From positions 248,001-312,000 of the forward strand of contig NZ_CP020739.1 of the NCBI RefSeq assembly GCF_002097715.1: DNA of 64,000 nucleotides, read 5' to 3'. Below are positions 17,349 through 26,840 of the stretch, piece by piece (the stretch's first letter is position 1; the number at the start of each line of letters is the position of its first letter). The DNA comes from Burkholderia ubonensis subsp. mesacidophila. GTDB lineage: Bacteria; Pseudomonadota; Gammaproteobacteria; Burkholderiales; Burkholderiaceae. The position numbers were made by a program, and so were the translations under genes. Under the pieces are notes generated by a model. That model had not been told where the DNA came from and did not search any database. It saw nothing but the letters and a program-made list of their open reading frames with translations.

Positions 17349-19505
17349 TCACCAGTAGTACCTGAGCGTCTGCGCCCACTGGCTGCCCGGATAGCTGGCC
17401 TTCAGCGTATTGAACCAACGCTTGCGGGTGTTCTTCGGAACGTCCTTCCCGCCGCAATCGTTGGAGCCCGAGGGCGCATAGCATTTGATCGCCCGATAGA
17501 GCGCATAGGCGCGGTCGTTGGGGTTTGCCTGCGCATCGTCGATCACCGCCAGGTAGCTCGGCATCCGCTCGTACGGCTTGCCCTTGAACAGCGACGGCGC
17601 ACTGCCGAGCGTCGGCGGCACGCGCGCGGCGCCGGCAGTCCCCGACGACGTCGAATAGTCGTCGAGCCCCGGAGCGGGCGGATGGCGGCGCACGAAATCG
17701 GCGAGGCAGTTCACGCCTTTCGCATCGCCGGGATTCTGTTGCAGCGCCGCCGCGATGTCGCGTGCGGACGGGCACACGTAGCCGTCCTCGTTCCTGGCGC
17801 CGGGCAGCGTGAACGGCTTCAGCGCATCGGAAGGCGCGTCGGGCACCAGCGCGACGTCCGCGACGAAGTCCGCGTAGTGCGCGCGCGTGAACTCCTTGTA
17901 CAGCAGCGTGTACAGCGCGATGTCGCGCAGCGCGCCGCTGGTCGACTTGTTCTGTGCCTGCGCGCGCAGCAGGTCCGCATTGGCCGCGCGTTGCAGCAGG
18001 ATGGCACGGATGGCGGCGTTCTGGACGGGGGAATCGTCGGCGAATGCCTCGTCGGCGAGGCCGGCCTGTTCCAGGTTCATCGCGAGTGCGAGTTCCAGCG
18101 CTTCGCGCTGGAAGCGGAGTTTCGCGAGCGGGATCAGATCGCGCCAGAGCTGCCGGGCCTTGTCGGCCTGGCCGCTGTCCTCCAGTGCGAACGCGCGCAG
18201 CGTCTGCTGGCTCAGGCCGAAGTAGTCGAGCGACGCGCCGGGCGCCTGCGGCAACAAGCCGAGCGCCGCGTCCGGTTTATGCCCGACGTAGACGTACCAG
18301 GTCGCAAGCAGGAAATCGTAGAGCGCGGGCATGCCGGCGAATCGCGGCTTCTGCGCCTGCAGTTCACCCAGCGCAAGCGGCTTGTCGCGGCTCGCGTCGC
18401 CGCTGTTCGACGTGCGCATGCGCAGCAGGTCGACGGTCGCCAGCATGGCGGGCGACTGGATCTGGCGCGCGTCGAATCCCGGCGTGAACAGCAGCTTGTT
18501 GTCGAGTTCGTTCGCCAGTTGCATGAGCGGCACGTTCGATGCCGTGGGTGACCAGCGTGCGAACGCCTTGTCGTAGAGATCGGCTTGCTGCGCGACGTCC
18601 CCGCCGAGCCAGGCGACGCGCCGCAAGAGCCCCGACGCGGAGGCCGCATAGCGTCCTTGCGGATAAATTCGCAAGTACGAGCGAAAGACCGTATTCGCGG
18701 CGTCGAGCGAGACCTTCGTCACGCGCTCGCGTGACGGCGTGGCGCCGTCGTTGTCGAAGGCATGGGCCTGCGCGGCGTTCAACTGCGCGCGCCCGGCCAT
18801 ATAGAGCCCGCTTTCCATCAGCCACGGGTTGGCGCTGCGCGATGTGCTCGCGAAGGCCTTGGTCGCGGCGAGGAAGTCGTAGCGGTAGAACGCGTTCGTG
18901 CCGTCGAGATAGGCCGCGAACTGCTGTCCGATCGGCGATTTGACCGCGGGTTTCGTCCACGCGGTACTGGGGGTGTCCGGGTCGCAGGTTTTCCGGGCGA
19001 TATCGACGCGCGCGGCGCGCAGGCGCGCGGCTTCGTCGGCGGGGAGGTCCTTTGCGGCATTCAGTGCATTGCTGAACGCGTCGACGCCGGCATTCATGCT
19101 GCGGCAGATGCTGCCTTCGCCATCGGCGTATCGATTCGATGGGGCCGCGGCGTCCGACGCGTTGTTGGCCGTGTCGGGCTGCTTCTGGCCGATGTCGATC
19201 CATCCGGAGAAGTCGTACGAGAACGGCACGACGATCCGGCTCGCCCGGTCTGTCGGCGGGATGGTCTTCGGGTCCGGGAACAGCTGCGCGACCTTGCCGC
19301 TGTCGACCATGAGCAGCATCGCGTTGATGCGCGTGTCGTTGGCGGGGCTCAGAATCGGCATGCCGCCGCACGAGTAGGTGGTCTGCCGGAGCGTGACGGG
19401 CGAATAGCAACTGTAGTCCGAGCTTGCATGGGCACTGGAGATGCAAAGCAGGCTCGCCGCCAGCGAGGCGATCAGGTTTCGGTGCAGCAACGTGGTTCTC
19501 CGCAT
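17349..19505 (-). CDS. Large exported protein with helical repeats
   Basis: Protein of 718 residues starting with a signal peptide that ends near SSAHAS. The region from about 200 to 560 consists of alternating amphipathic helices (for example YLDGTNAFYRYDFLAATKAF and QWRDLIPLAKLRF-like segments) and looks like TPR or Sel1-like solenoid repeats. Several cysteines suggest periplasmic disulfides. Similar proteins have been annotated loosely as outer-membrane assembly (YfiO-like) factors, but I see no lipobox. Function is unknown. It is co-transcribed with the DUF3142 gene. Confidence 0.78.
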   Translation of the reverse strand: MRRTTLLHRNLIASLAASLLCISSAHASSDYSCYSPVTLRQTTYSCGGMPILSPANDTRINAMLLMVDSGKVAQLFPDPKTIPPTDRASRIVVPFSYDFSGWIDIGQKQPDTANNASDAAAPSNRYADGEGSICRSMNAGVDAFSNALNAAKDLPADEAARLRAARVDIARKTCDPDTPSTAWTKPAVKSPIGQQFAAYLDGTNAFYRYDFLAATKAFASTSRSANPWLMESGLYMAGRAQLNAAQAHAFDNDGATPSRERVTKVSLDAANTVFRSYLRIYPQGRYAASASGLLRRVAWLGGDVAQQADLYDKAFARWSPTASNVPLMQLANELDNKLLFTPGFDARQIQSPAMLATVDLLRMRTSNSGDASRDKPLALGELQAQKPRFAGMPALYDFLLATWYVYVGHKPDAALGLLPQAPGASLDYFGLSQQTLRAFALEDSGQADKARQLWRDLIPLAKLRFQREALELALAMNLEQAGLADEAFADDSPVQNAAIRAILLQRAANADLLRAQAQNKSTSGALRDIALYTLLYKEFTRAHYADFVADVALVPDAPSDALKPFTLPGARNEDGYVCPSARDIAAALQQNPGDAKGVNCLADFVRRHPPAPGLDDYSTSSGTAGAARVPPTLGSAPSLFKGKPYERMPSYLAVIDDAQANPNDRAYALYRAIKCYAPSGSNDCGGKDVPKNTRKRWFNTLKASYPGSQWAQTLRYYW

Positions 19506-19774
19506 TATTCTTGTGCTGGGTGGAGTCGGGCGGATTCGAGGGTCCCGGCCATAGGTTCGAAACCGCCCGTGAAGGGCGTGCTTGCTCGGGGGAGCAATGG
19601 CAAAGCGCTTGATTTTATTGAATTTGGATTGCGGCTAGCAAGGGCGCAGGCTGGGTGGTTGTTGGTGGGGCTGCGACGGAGGCTGTGTGCCGGATCGGAA
19701 GGCGCACGATGCCGGTAACGGCACCAACGCATCCCGCACTCGCCGACGATGGACCGATATAAACCGACGCGGAC

Positions 19775-21135
19775 GTGTCAGGAATTTCGTGTGCTGAGGC
19801 CGGTTAAAAATCTCAGCTGATGGCGGAGGTGAATCGCTCGCCGAACAGGATGGCGAACTGATTGACTGCTTGCCGCCAAGTGATAGGCGGCATCTTCCAA
19901 TCCTTTTCGATGTTGCGCAAAGCCAGATACAGCAGTTTGCTGGCGGCTTCGTCGCTGGGGAAGTGGCCGCGATTCTTCACGATCTTGCGCAACTGCATGT
20001 GCATGCTCTCGATAGCGTTGGTCGTATATACGATTCGACGTACCTCGGGCGGATAGGCGAAGAAGGGTATTACCTGTTCCCATTGACGCTGCCACATGGC
20101 TGCGACGGTGGGGAATTTGCGGCCCCACTCGCTCTGCGCAAAGGCGTCGAGCGCCGCTGCTGCCGCCTCGGCCGTGGCGGCCTGGTAGATCGGCTTGATC
20201 GCGGCAGCCAGCGGCTTGCGGTCCTTCCAGCTCGCCAGATTCAGCGAATTGCGGATCAGATGCACGATGCAGGTCTGGATTTGGGCGACCGGATAGACCG
20301 CCTCGATCGCTTCGGGGAAGCCGCGCAAACCGTCGACCACCGCGATCAGGATGTCGTGCAAGCCGCGGTTCTTCAGCTCGTTGAAGACCTTCAGCCAGAA
20401 CTTGGCGCCCTCGGTTTGCTCGATCCACAAACCCAGCACTTCCTTGCGGCCGTCGGCGCGGATGCCCAGCGCCAGATAGACCGCCTTGTTCTTGACCGTG
20501 CCTTCGTCACGGATCTTCAGCCGCAGCGCGTCAAAGTACACGATCGGATACATGGCCTCGAGCGGGCGCTGCTGCCACTGCTCGACGTCGGCCAGCACCT
20601 CGTCGGTGACCGTCGAAATCAGGTCGGGCGACACCTGCAGCCCGTACAGTTCCAGCAAATGGCCCTGAATCTCGCGCACGCTCATGCCGCGCGCATACAT
20701 GCTGATGACGTGGTCGTCGAAGCCGGGCAGCCGGCGTTGATACTTGCCGACCAATTGCGGCTCGAACGTCGCCTGCCGGTCGCGCGGAATATCCAGCTTC
20801 AGTTCGCCGTTGGGCGTCAGGACCGTCTTGGAGCTGGTGCCGTTGCGGTGGTTGCCGGCCTTGCCTTGCTCGGTCTCGACTTCCAGATGGTGGCTCAACT
20901 CGGCCGCGAGCATGCGCTCGGCCAGCTGCTTCTTGAGCTGGCCGGCCAGCCCCGATTCGCCCAGGATCGACTCAGCATCCTTGCCCTGAACCTGGGCAAG
21001 CAACTGATCGATCAGCTCATCGGGAAACAGCTTCGGTGCCTTCGGGTTCTTGCTCTTCTTGGTCACTGTTGCATCGGTCATAGGACGTTAGTTCCGTTAT
21101 CGTCTCATGACCTCGGCACACTAAAAATCTGACAG
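19775..21135. mobile_element. IS256-family insertion sequence
   Basis: An element of about 1.36 kb holds one transposase gene on the minus strand. Imperfect terminal inverted repeats are visible. The left end reads TGTCAGGAATTTCGTGTGCT from 19776, and the reverse complement of the right end reads TGTCAGATTTTTAGTGTGCC from 21134, both followed by GAGG. IS256 elements normally make 8-9 base target duplications. None is clear here, so the element may be old or have recombined. Confidence 0.8.
19813..21081 (-). CDS. IS256-family transposase
   Basis: Mutator-type DDE transposase of 422 residues, apparently intact. It shows the family pattern PRDRQATFEPQLVGKYQRR, then YFDALRLKIRDEG (first Asp), VVDGLRGFPEAI (second Asp) and a C-terminal YTTNAIESMHMQLRK block with the conserved Glu. 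The gene fills nearly the whole insertion sequence and should allow transposition. Confidence 0.95.
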   Translation of the reverse strand: MTDATVTKKSKNPKAPKLFPDELIDQLLAQVQGKDAESILGESGLAGQLKKQLAERMLAAELSHHLEVETEQGKAGNHRNGTSSKTVLTPNGELKLDIPRDRQATFEPQLVGKYQRRLPGFDDHVISMYARGMSVREIQGHLLELYGLQVSPDLISTVTDEVLADVEQWQQRPLEAMYPIVYFDALRLKIRDEGTVKNKAVYLALGIRADGRKEVLGLWIEQTEGAKFWLKVFNELKNRGLHDILIAVVDGLRGFPEAIEAVYPVAQIQTCIVHLIRNSLNLASWKDRKPLAAAIKPIYQAATAEAAAAALDAFAQSEWGRKFPTVAAMWQRQWEQVIPFFAYPPEVRRIVYTTNAIESMHMQLRKIVKNRGHFPSDEAASKLLYLALRNIEKDWKMPPITWRQAVNQFAILFGERFTSAIS

Positions 21136-21265
21136 GCTCACCGACCCGGCCGCAAATGCGACCGGGCCGTCAATGCACGACCTTCGCGATACACCGTTCG
21201 GTTCCTCAATCGAAGCGAAAACTGAACGACATGACGCGTCAGACGGGCGCTCTTTCAAGCCTGAG

Positions 21266-24200
21266 TCAGCACACATTCACCAGCGCCGGGCCGACGCTCG
21301 AGCCGATACCCGCGATGTTCTGCTGCGGCGCCCAGCCAGAGCCGTCGTAGGTCGAGAACCAGACACCCTGGTCGCCGACGATGCCCTTCCAGGCCATGAA
21401 CACCTTGCCGGCGTAGACGGTCAATGAGGGGCCGAAGCTCGTGCCTACGCCGGGCACGTTCTGCTGTGCCGACCAGCCGCTGCCGTCGAACGTGGCGAAC
21501 CAGATGCCCTGGTCGTCGTTTATCCCCTTCCACGCAGCCAGGACCTTGCCCTGGTAGACCGTGAGCACCGGTCCGACGCTGGAAGCCACGCCGGGAATCT
21601 GCTGCTGTGGCGCCCACCCGTTGCCGTCGTAGGTCGTGTACCAAAGGCTCTGATCGCCTTCGACGCCTTTCCACGCCATCAACACCTTGCCCTGATAGGC
21701 CACCACGGAGGGCCGCTCGCTTGTGCCGACACCGGGCACGTTTTGCTGCCCACTCCAGCCCAGGCCGTCATAGGTGGCAAACCAGATGCCCTGGTCGCCG
21801 TCGACGCCTTTCCACACCATGAACAGGCGCCCTCCGAAGGTGGTCAGTGACGGGCCCACGCTGCTGCCGACGCCGGGGATGTTCTGCTGCGGTGCCCAGC
21901 CGTTGCCGTCATAGCTGCTGAACCACAGGCGCTGATCTCCCGCGATGCCTTTCCACGCCATGTGGATCTTGCCGTCGAAGAGCGCGAGCGTCGGGCCGAT
22001 CTCGGTGCCCACGCCGCCCACGTTGCGTTGCGGCAGCCAGGCGTTGCCGTAGAAGCTGGTGAACCAGATGCCCTGGTCGCCTTCGATACCTTTCCACGCC
22101 ATGAAGGGCGGTTGCGTGAGCGCCAACGCCGGCCCGACGCTGGTGCCGACGTTGTTGACGTTCTGCTGGGGTGCCCAGCCGTTGCCGTCGAAGGTGGTGA
22201 ACCAGATGCCCTGGTCGCCTTGCACCCCTTTCCAGGCCATCAGCAAGGCGTCGCCCAGCGACACGAGCGACGGGCCCACGCTGGTGCCCACCCCCCCGAT
22301 GTTCTGTTGCGGGGCCCAACCGTTGCCGTCGAAGCTGCTGAACCAGATGCCCTGGTCGCCCTGCACCCCTTTCCAGGCCATGTACAGCCGTCCATCGAAA
22401 ACAGCCAGGGCGGGGCGGAAGCTCGTGCCGACGCCGGCAATGTTCTGCTGCGGCGACCAGCCGTTGCCGTCGAATGTCGAGTACCAAATGCCTTGGTCTC
22501 CGTCTACGCCCTTCCACGCCATCACGACGTTGCCGTTGAACGCAGCGAGCGCCGGACCGACGCTGGTGCCCACGCCGCCGATATTCTGCTGCGGTGTCCA
22601 GCCGCTGCCGTCGTAGACGGAGAACCAGATGCCCTGGTCGCCGTCGACCCCCTTCCATGTCATGACGACGTTGCCGTTGAACGCAGCAAGCGCCGGACCG
22701 ACGCTGGTGCCTACGCCGGCGATGTTCTGTTGCGGCGCCCAGCTGTTGCCGTCGTAGACGGAGAACCAGATGTCCTGGTCACCTTCGACGCCCTTCCAGG
22801 CCATCAGTGTCCCGCCGTCGAACTCGGCGAGTGCAGGGCCGACGCTGGTACCCACGCCGGCGATGTTCTGCTGCGGCGCCCATCCGTTGCCATCAAAGGT
22901 CGAGAACCAGATGCCTTGGTCACCTTCGACGCCTTTCCACGCCATGACCGCATTGGTGCTCGCCTGGGTAACGAATAGGCGTTCGACGTGCTGGCCGGGA
23001 CGCTTGGCGAGGGTGGTCGATGCGAGCGGCAAATTCGCCAGCAGCGCGGCGCCGTCCGGGCTGCCCCAGCCGGTGACCGCGTCGAAGCCGACGCCGGCCG
23101 AATAGCCCGCCGCCGTGCCGGCCGCATTGCTGCCCATGGTGATGTCGTTGCAGCCGACCGCGCCGAGCGGCTGGCCGTGGGTGTTCGGATTGGCCTGATA
23201 CAGCAACGGCGTCAGGAAGCCGACCGGCTTGCCCGCCTGCCGCAGGCGGGCGATCAACGCGGCCCACAGCGGCGTGGCGGCGCTGGTGCCGCCCGACACC
23301 TGCGGCGTGTTCTGCGCCACCATGAAATAACCGGTGCTGCCGGCCGCGTTCGCGGCCACGTCGGGCACGATGCGGCCGTCCGGCGCGTGCGGATTGACCG
23401 ACGGAATGTTGGCGGTTTGCCAGCTCGGCCGCGGGTTCATCGCACTGATACCGCCGCCGGTGCTGCCGCCCTGATCGCGACGCAGCCCATCGCCCTCGAA
23501 CCACGCTACCTCGCTGCCGGTCGCGCGCGTCAGTGTGGTGCCGCCGACCGACAGCACATAAGGGCTGGAGGCGGGGAAGCTGACGTGCGCCTGTCCGTCT
23601 GCCACCTGGTCGTCCGAGCCGTCATCGCCGCTGGCCGCGCACACGGTGATGCCGACGGCCGCCAGCTCCTTCAGCGTCGCGTTGATCTCGTCGATTGCCT
23701 GCTGGGTCCAGATGTCCTGGCCTTCGGCCAGTCCGTAGCTGATGGACAGCACCGACAGCGTCGCGTTGTCGGTGATCGCGGCGTCGAGGATGTCGACCCA
23801 GCCTTTCTCGGTCCACTGGCTGAAGTAGACGACGATGTCGGCCTTGGGGCACACGCCGGCGATCACCTCGACGTCGAGCATGGTTTCGCCGATCGCGTCG
23901 GGGTCGTTCTTTTGCTGCGGCGGCAGCACATGGACATTCTTCACTGTCACGCCGGGGGTGGCGGGCAGGCCGCCCATTTGCACAAAAAGCTGCAGGTCAT
24001 GGGGGAGGTACTCCCCGCCGAACTCCAGGATCCCGATGGTCTGACCGGCGCCGTCGCCGGCCGGGAACCGGTAGGCATCGGCAAGTTCCTGCGGCAGATA
24101 CCATGGCCGTGCCTTGGCCGGCGGCAGCGCCCCGGCGGCCTGCAGTTCCATCAGCTTGCGGTGCTTGATCATCGGGCGGGAGTCCAGCCCGAACACGCCG

Positions 24201-24622
24201 GTGACGATGCCGTCGAGCGATTGCGGGATGTGGATTTCGCCAACGCGGCCGCGGTAGAGCCACGTGTCGTGCTTCACCCGGAACAGCTGCACGCCGAACG
24301 CCTTCTCCATCGCGTCGACCGGGCCGGCGACCTGCACGGCGCGTGTTGCCGTGCTCCTGGACGTCACCGTCAGGCCAAAGGAAGTCAGCACTTTTTCGAC
24401 GGTGTCGAGATCGCCGGCTTCGGCGCCATACTTGCTGACCAACTCGTCATAGCTCATCGCCTGGCTGGGTACCGGCTCCGGCAGGGGGGTCTTGCGGCGC
24501 ACCTTCACCGTGACTTCGCACCACTCGTGACCACTGGAACGGCCCAGCACCTGGGAACCGGGGCGCGGGTAACGTCGTGATCCCTTGAGCGGCAGGTAGG
24601 TAGCAGCACTGCTGTCAACCAT
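21266..24622 (-). CDS. Sedolisin (S53) peptidase with twelve C-terminal repeats
   Basis: Acid-active serine-carboxyl peptidase of 1118 residues. Residues about 30-160 are a pro-kumamolisin activation domain, and 190-535 the catalytic domain. Glu246 and Asp250 lie in IGETMLDVE, Asp333 in SGDDG and Ser447 in SGGTSAATP, with the spacing seen in kumamolisin. The calcium site is CNDI..GWGSPDG. From about 560 to the end there are twelve repeats of 46-47 residues with the core AWKGVxGDQGIWFxxxDGNGW, probably a beta-propeller or carbohydrate-binding region. No signal peptide is seen, so the export route is unclear. A TTAAGGAGAA site precedes the ATG. Confidence 0.92.
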   Translation of the reverse strand: MVDSSAATYLPLKGSRRYPRPGSQVLGRSSGHEWCEVTVKVRRKTPLPEPVPSQAMSYDELVSKYGAEAGDLDTVEKVLTSFGLTVTSRSTATRAVQVAGPVDAMEKAFGVQLFRVKHDTWLYRGRVGEIHIPQSLDGIVTGVFGLDSRPMIKHRKLMELQAAGALPPAKARPWYLPQELADAYRFPAGDGAGQTIGILEFGGEYLPHDLQLFVQMGGLPATPGVTVKNVHVLPPQQKNDPDAIGETMLDVEVIAGVCPKADIVVYFSQWTEKGWVDILDAAITDNATLSVLSISYGLAEGQDIWTQQAIDEINATLKELAAVGITVCAASGDDGSDDQVADGQAHVSFPASSPYVLSVGGTTLTRATGSEVAWFEGDGLRRDQGGSTGGGISAMNPRPSWQTANIPSVNPHAPDGRIVPDVAANAAGSTGYFMVAQNTPQVSGGTSAATPLWAALIARLRQAGKPVGFLTPLLYQANPNTHGQPLGAVGCNDITMGSNAAGTAAGYSAGVGFDAVTGWGSPDGAALLANLPLASTTLAKRPGQHVERLFVTQASTNAVMAWKGVEGDQGIWFSTFDGNGWAPQQNIAGVGTSVGPALAEFDGGTLMAWKGVEGDQDIWFSVYDGNSWAPQQNIAGVGTSVGPALAAFNGNVVMTWKGVDGDQGIWFSVYDGSGWTPQQNIGGVGTSVGPALAAFNGNVVMAWKGVDGDQGIWYSTFDGNGWSPQQNIAGVGTSFRPALAVFDGRLYMAWKGVQGDQGIWFSSFDGNGWAPQQNIGGVGTSVGPSLVSLGDALLMAWKGVQGDQGIWFTTFDGNGWAPQQNVNNVGTSVGPALALTQPPFMAWKGIEGDQGIWFTSFYGNAWLPQRNVGGVGTEIGPTLALFDGKIHMAWKGIAGDQRLWFSSYDGNGWAPQQNIPGVGSSVGPSLTTFGGRLFMVWKGVDGDQGIWFATYDGLGWSGQQNVPGVGTSERPSVVAYQGKVLMAWKGVEGDQSLWYTTYDGNGWAPQQQIPGVASSVGPVLTVYQGKVLAAWKGINDDQGIWFATFDGSGWSAQQNVPGVGTSFGPSLTVYAGKVFMAWKGIVGDQGVWFSTYDGSGWAPQQNIAGIGSSVGPALVNVC
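21270..22950 (-). repeat. Twelve tandem coding repeats of about 141 bases
   Basis: The 3' half of the sedolisin gene is built from twelve in-frame units of 138-141 bases. Their similarity at the DNA level is uneven, with adjacent units alike and others diverged. Units can expand or contract by recombination without a frameshift, so copy number may vary between strains. Confidence 0.85.
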
Positions 24623-24657
24623 GATTCGTTCTCCTTAATCCGTGATCGAGGGCTTGT

Positions 24658-24858
24658 TCAGGGTGAAATGGCGCTGTGCACAAGCCCATCGATCACAGCG
24701 CTTGATAGCGGGAAACATGCCGTGCACTTTCCAGGACCGGGGCCAAAGTTGATCGGCATCGCAGCGGGCAATACGATCCCGTTCAGCGAGACATGACGGT
24801 AGCGAGCCTCTTGCGCATGGCTGCCAACTGCCAATAAACCGAGGATGAGCGCCAGCAT
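24658..24858 (-). CDS. Possible small exported peptide upstream of the sedolisin
   Basis: A 66-codon frame begins MLALILGLLAVGSHAQ, which looks like a signal peptide or membrane helix ending in a cleavage-like SHAQ. It ends 36 bases before the sedolisin start. No ribosome-binding site is obvious, and composition is less GC-rich than in neighbours. It could be a small secreted protein, or the remnant of a longer gene together with the 47-codon frame just upstream. Confidence 0.3.
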   Translation of the reverse strand: MLALILGLLAVGSHAQEARYRHVSLNGIVLPAAMPINFGPGPGKCTACFPLSSAVIDGLVHSAISP

Positions 24859-24873
24859 CCAATCAAAGAAGTA

Positions 24874-25017
24874 TTAAGGAATGCATGGCCTGTTTCGCCT
24901 CTTTATCGATACGGCGGACGTGATTGCGCGCCAGTTCGGTAGCCGAAATATCGATATCCGGCATGCGCGGACAATGCCGGTCTGCAAGAGCCTTTTCCAC
25001 ATCGCTGCCATTTTCAT
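24874..25017 (-). CDS. Possible 47-residue basic peptide
   Basis: A short frame starts MKMAAMWKRLLQTGIVRACR and ends CIP. Its main support is an AGGAG site seven bases before the ATG. It lies 15 bases before the next small frame and points towards the sedolisin gene, so it could be a leader peptide or a decayed gene. No family is recognised. Confidence 0.3.
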   Translation of the reverse strand: MKMAAMWKRLLQTGIVRACRISIFRLPNWRAITSAVSIKRRNRPCIP

Positions 25018-25487
25018 TACTTCACTCCTGATAGCCTGGAGGCGCGGCGGCGAGACGTTCCAGAGCGCGCCAATTCCGAGCTGGAGGAACATGGCGCTAC
25101 GGGGGGTGTCTAGAGTGCGCGCTGGAGGCAAGTGTCCATAGTCGCCACATTATTTTTTTATTTTCTTGTTTAATTACCGACTTTCCCCGGACACAAAGCA
25201 GGCCCACCGCAATGGATGAGAAGTACGTCTTTTTTTGTTCAAGTGCTATCAGGACATCGAGCAGTCCAGTCCAATCCGGTCGACGGATTATTTACCGCAT
25301 CTTCGCAATGCGATGCTCCGCATACATGCACTTGCGCTACTGGCTTTGAATTGTGCAAACCGGCGACGAAAGAGGGTATGGGGGTCCCGCCTATCTTTGC
25401 AGTAGGCAATTTCTCACCGCCGGTTCGCGGCGTGCAGCTTGAAGTATGTCGCTAATGGGTTGGACGTTTCCTTCCATCGCAGTGGAG
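25018..25487. other. Gene-free region upstream of the sedolisin unit
   Basis: This 470-base stretch has lower G+C than average and an AT-rich tract at about 25147-25180. It probably contains the promoter for the minus-strand sedolisin unit and lies after the 3' end of the lectin gene. I see no gene and no clear terminator for the lectin. Confidence 0.45.
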
Positions 25488-26840
25488 TCAAATCGATCCG
25501 TCCGCTGTCGCGCCCGAAGCCAGATCGGTTGCCTCCACCTGTGCACCGCTTACCTCGCCCAGGTTGACGGGGATGCGGCCGACGAAGCCTCCCGCTCCAT
25601 TGCTCGTAAGCGTTTTCTGTCCTGTCTGGTGCGTCGTTGGTCCGCCTCCGCTATAGATGTCGTAGCTGAGTCGCACGGTCCCGGCAAAAGTGAACCCGTT
25701 GCCGATAACCTCGATGAATCGTCCTGCGTCGGCTACCGGGCGAAGCGTAATGGTTGGAACCGGTCGCGGGACAATCGGCGCCGGCCCGTTCCATGCGCCG
25801 GCGCCATTGACCCAGGCAACGTGCAGGGTCCCGTTGCCATCGACGGCAAACACGTCGGTCTGATTTGAAAGCCCGAACTGGTTCGACGCTGCGATGGCTG
25901 CGCCGGGAGGGAAGAGGCCCGCAGGACTGATCGGAGCCGGCCCGTTCCATCCGCCGGCGCCAGTGACCCAGGCAACGTGCAAGGCGCCGTTGCCGCCAAC
26001 AGCAAACACGTCGGTCTGATTCGACAGCCCGAACTGATTCGACGCTGCGATGGCTGCGCCGGGAGGGAAGAAGCCCGCCGGACTGATCGGAGCCGGCCCG
26101 TTCCATCCGCCGGCGCCATTGACCCAGGCAATGTGCAAGGCCCCATTGCCGCCCACGGCAAACACGTCGGTCTGATTCGACAGCCCGAACTGGTTCGATG
26201 CCGCGACGGCCGCGCCGGGAGGGAAGAGGCCCGCCGGACTGATCGGAGCCGGCCCGTTCCACCCGCCGGCGCCATTGACCCAGGCAACGTGCAAGGCGCC
26301 ATTGCCGCCCACGGCAAACACGTCGGTCTGATTCGACAGCCCGAACTGGTTCGATGCCGCGACGGCCGCGCCGGGAGGGAAGAAGCCCGCCGGACTGATC
26401 GGAGCCGGCCCGTTCCACCCGCCGGCGCCATTGACCCAGGCAACGTGCAAGGCCCCATTGCTGCCGACGACAAATACGTCGGTCTGATTCGACAGCCCGA
26501 ACTGGTTCGATGCCGCGACAGCGGCGCCGGGAGGGAACAGGCCCGGCGGACTGATCGGAGCCGGCCCGTTCCATCCGCCGGCGCCATCGACCCAGGCAAC
26601 GTGCAAGGCCCCGTTGCTGCCGACGACAAACACGTCGGTCTGATTCGACAGCCCGAACTGATTCGACGCCGCGACGGGCGCGCCGGAAGGGAACAGGCCC
26701 GCCGAACTGATCGGAACTGGCCCGTTCCATCTTCCGGCACCGTTTACCCAGGCGACATTCAGGGCGCCCTTGCCATCAACGAGAAACACGTCGGTCTGAT
26801 CTGAAATGCCGAATTGATTTGACGCAGCCAACTTGACCAT
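25488..26840 (-). CDS. Seven-bladed beta-propeller lectin-like protein
   Basis: Protein of 450 residues made of seven repeats of 48 residues (about 5-345). Each carries the core NQFGLSNQTDVFAVGGNG followed by ALHVAWVNGAGGWNGPAPIS. The pattern resembles DUF346-type and PLL/PVL-type seven-bladed propeller lectins, which bind fucosylated or O-methylated sugars between blades. The last 95 residues form a separate beta-rich, Ig-like domain. No signal peptide is visible. The start follows a purine-rich GGGAAGGGGG stretch. A LuxR-HTH regulator is transcribed divergently and may control it. Sugar binding is inferred, not shown. Confidence 0.88.
   Translation of the reverse strand: MVKLAASNQFGISDQTDVFLVDGKGALNVAWVNGAGRWNGPVPISSAGLFPSGAPVAASNQFGLSNQTDVFVVGSNGALHVAWVDGAGGWNGPAPISPPGLFPPGAAVAASNQFGLSNQTDVFVVGSNGALHVAWVNGAGGWNGPAPISPAGFFPPGAAVAASNQFGLSNQTDVFAVGGNGALHVAWVNGAGGWNGPAPISPAGLFPPGAAVAASNQFGLSNQTDVFAVGGNGALHIAWVNGAGGWNGPAPISPAGFFPPGAAIAASNQFGLSNQTDVFAVGGNGALHVAWVTGAGGWNGPAPISPAGLFPPGAAIAASNQFGLSNQTDVFAVDGNGTLHVAWVNGAGAWNGPAPIVPRPVPTITLRPVADAGRFIEVIGNGFTFAGTVRLSYDIYSGGGPTTHQTGQKTLTSNGAGGFVGRIPVNLGEVSGAQVEATDLASGATADGSI
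25810..26830 (-). repeat. Seven tandem coding repeats of 144 bases
   Basis: Near-identical 144-base units encode the propeller blades. The inner units (about 25950-26550) differ at only a few positions, much less than those of the neighbouring sedolisin. This points to recent amplification or ongoing gene conversion. Confidence 0.88.

Noticed and set aside
19763..21149. ACCGACGCGG and ACCGACCCGG on either side of the IS256 element as a target duplication
   Set aside because: They differ in sequence and lie at unequal distances from the terminal repeats, so they do not fit an 8-9 base duplication.
21270..22950. Regular repeats that could be taken for a CRISPR or satellite array
   Set aside because: The units are in-frame coding repeats of the sedolisin gene, with no spacer pattern.
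24881..25141. An 86-codon frame on the plus strand
   Set aside because: It has atypical composition and no clear ribosome-binding site, and it overlaps a minus-strand frame with a better one.
25216..25455. A 79-codon plus-strand frame
   Set aside because: It has no ribosome-binding site or domain, and lies in the presumed promoter region of the sedolisin unit.
25810..26830. Second regular repeat array
   Set aside because: These are the seven in-frame blades of the lectin-like gene.
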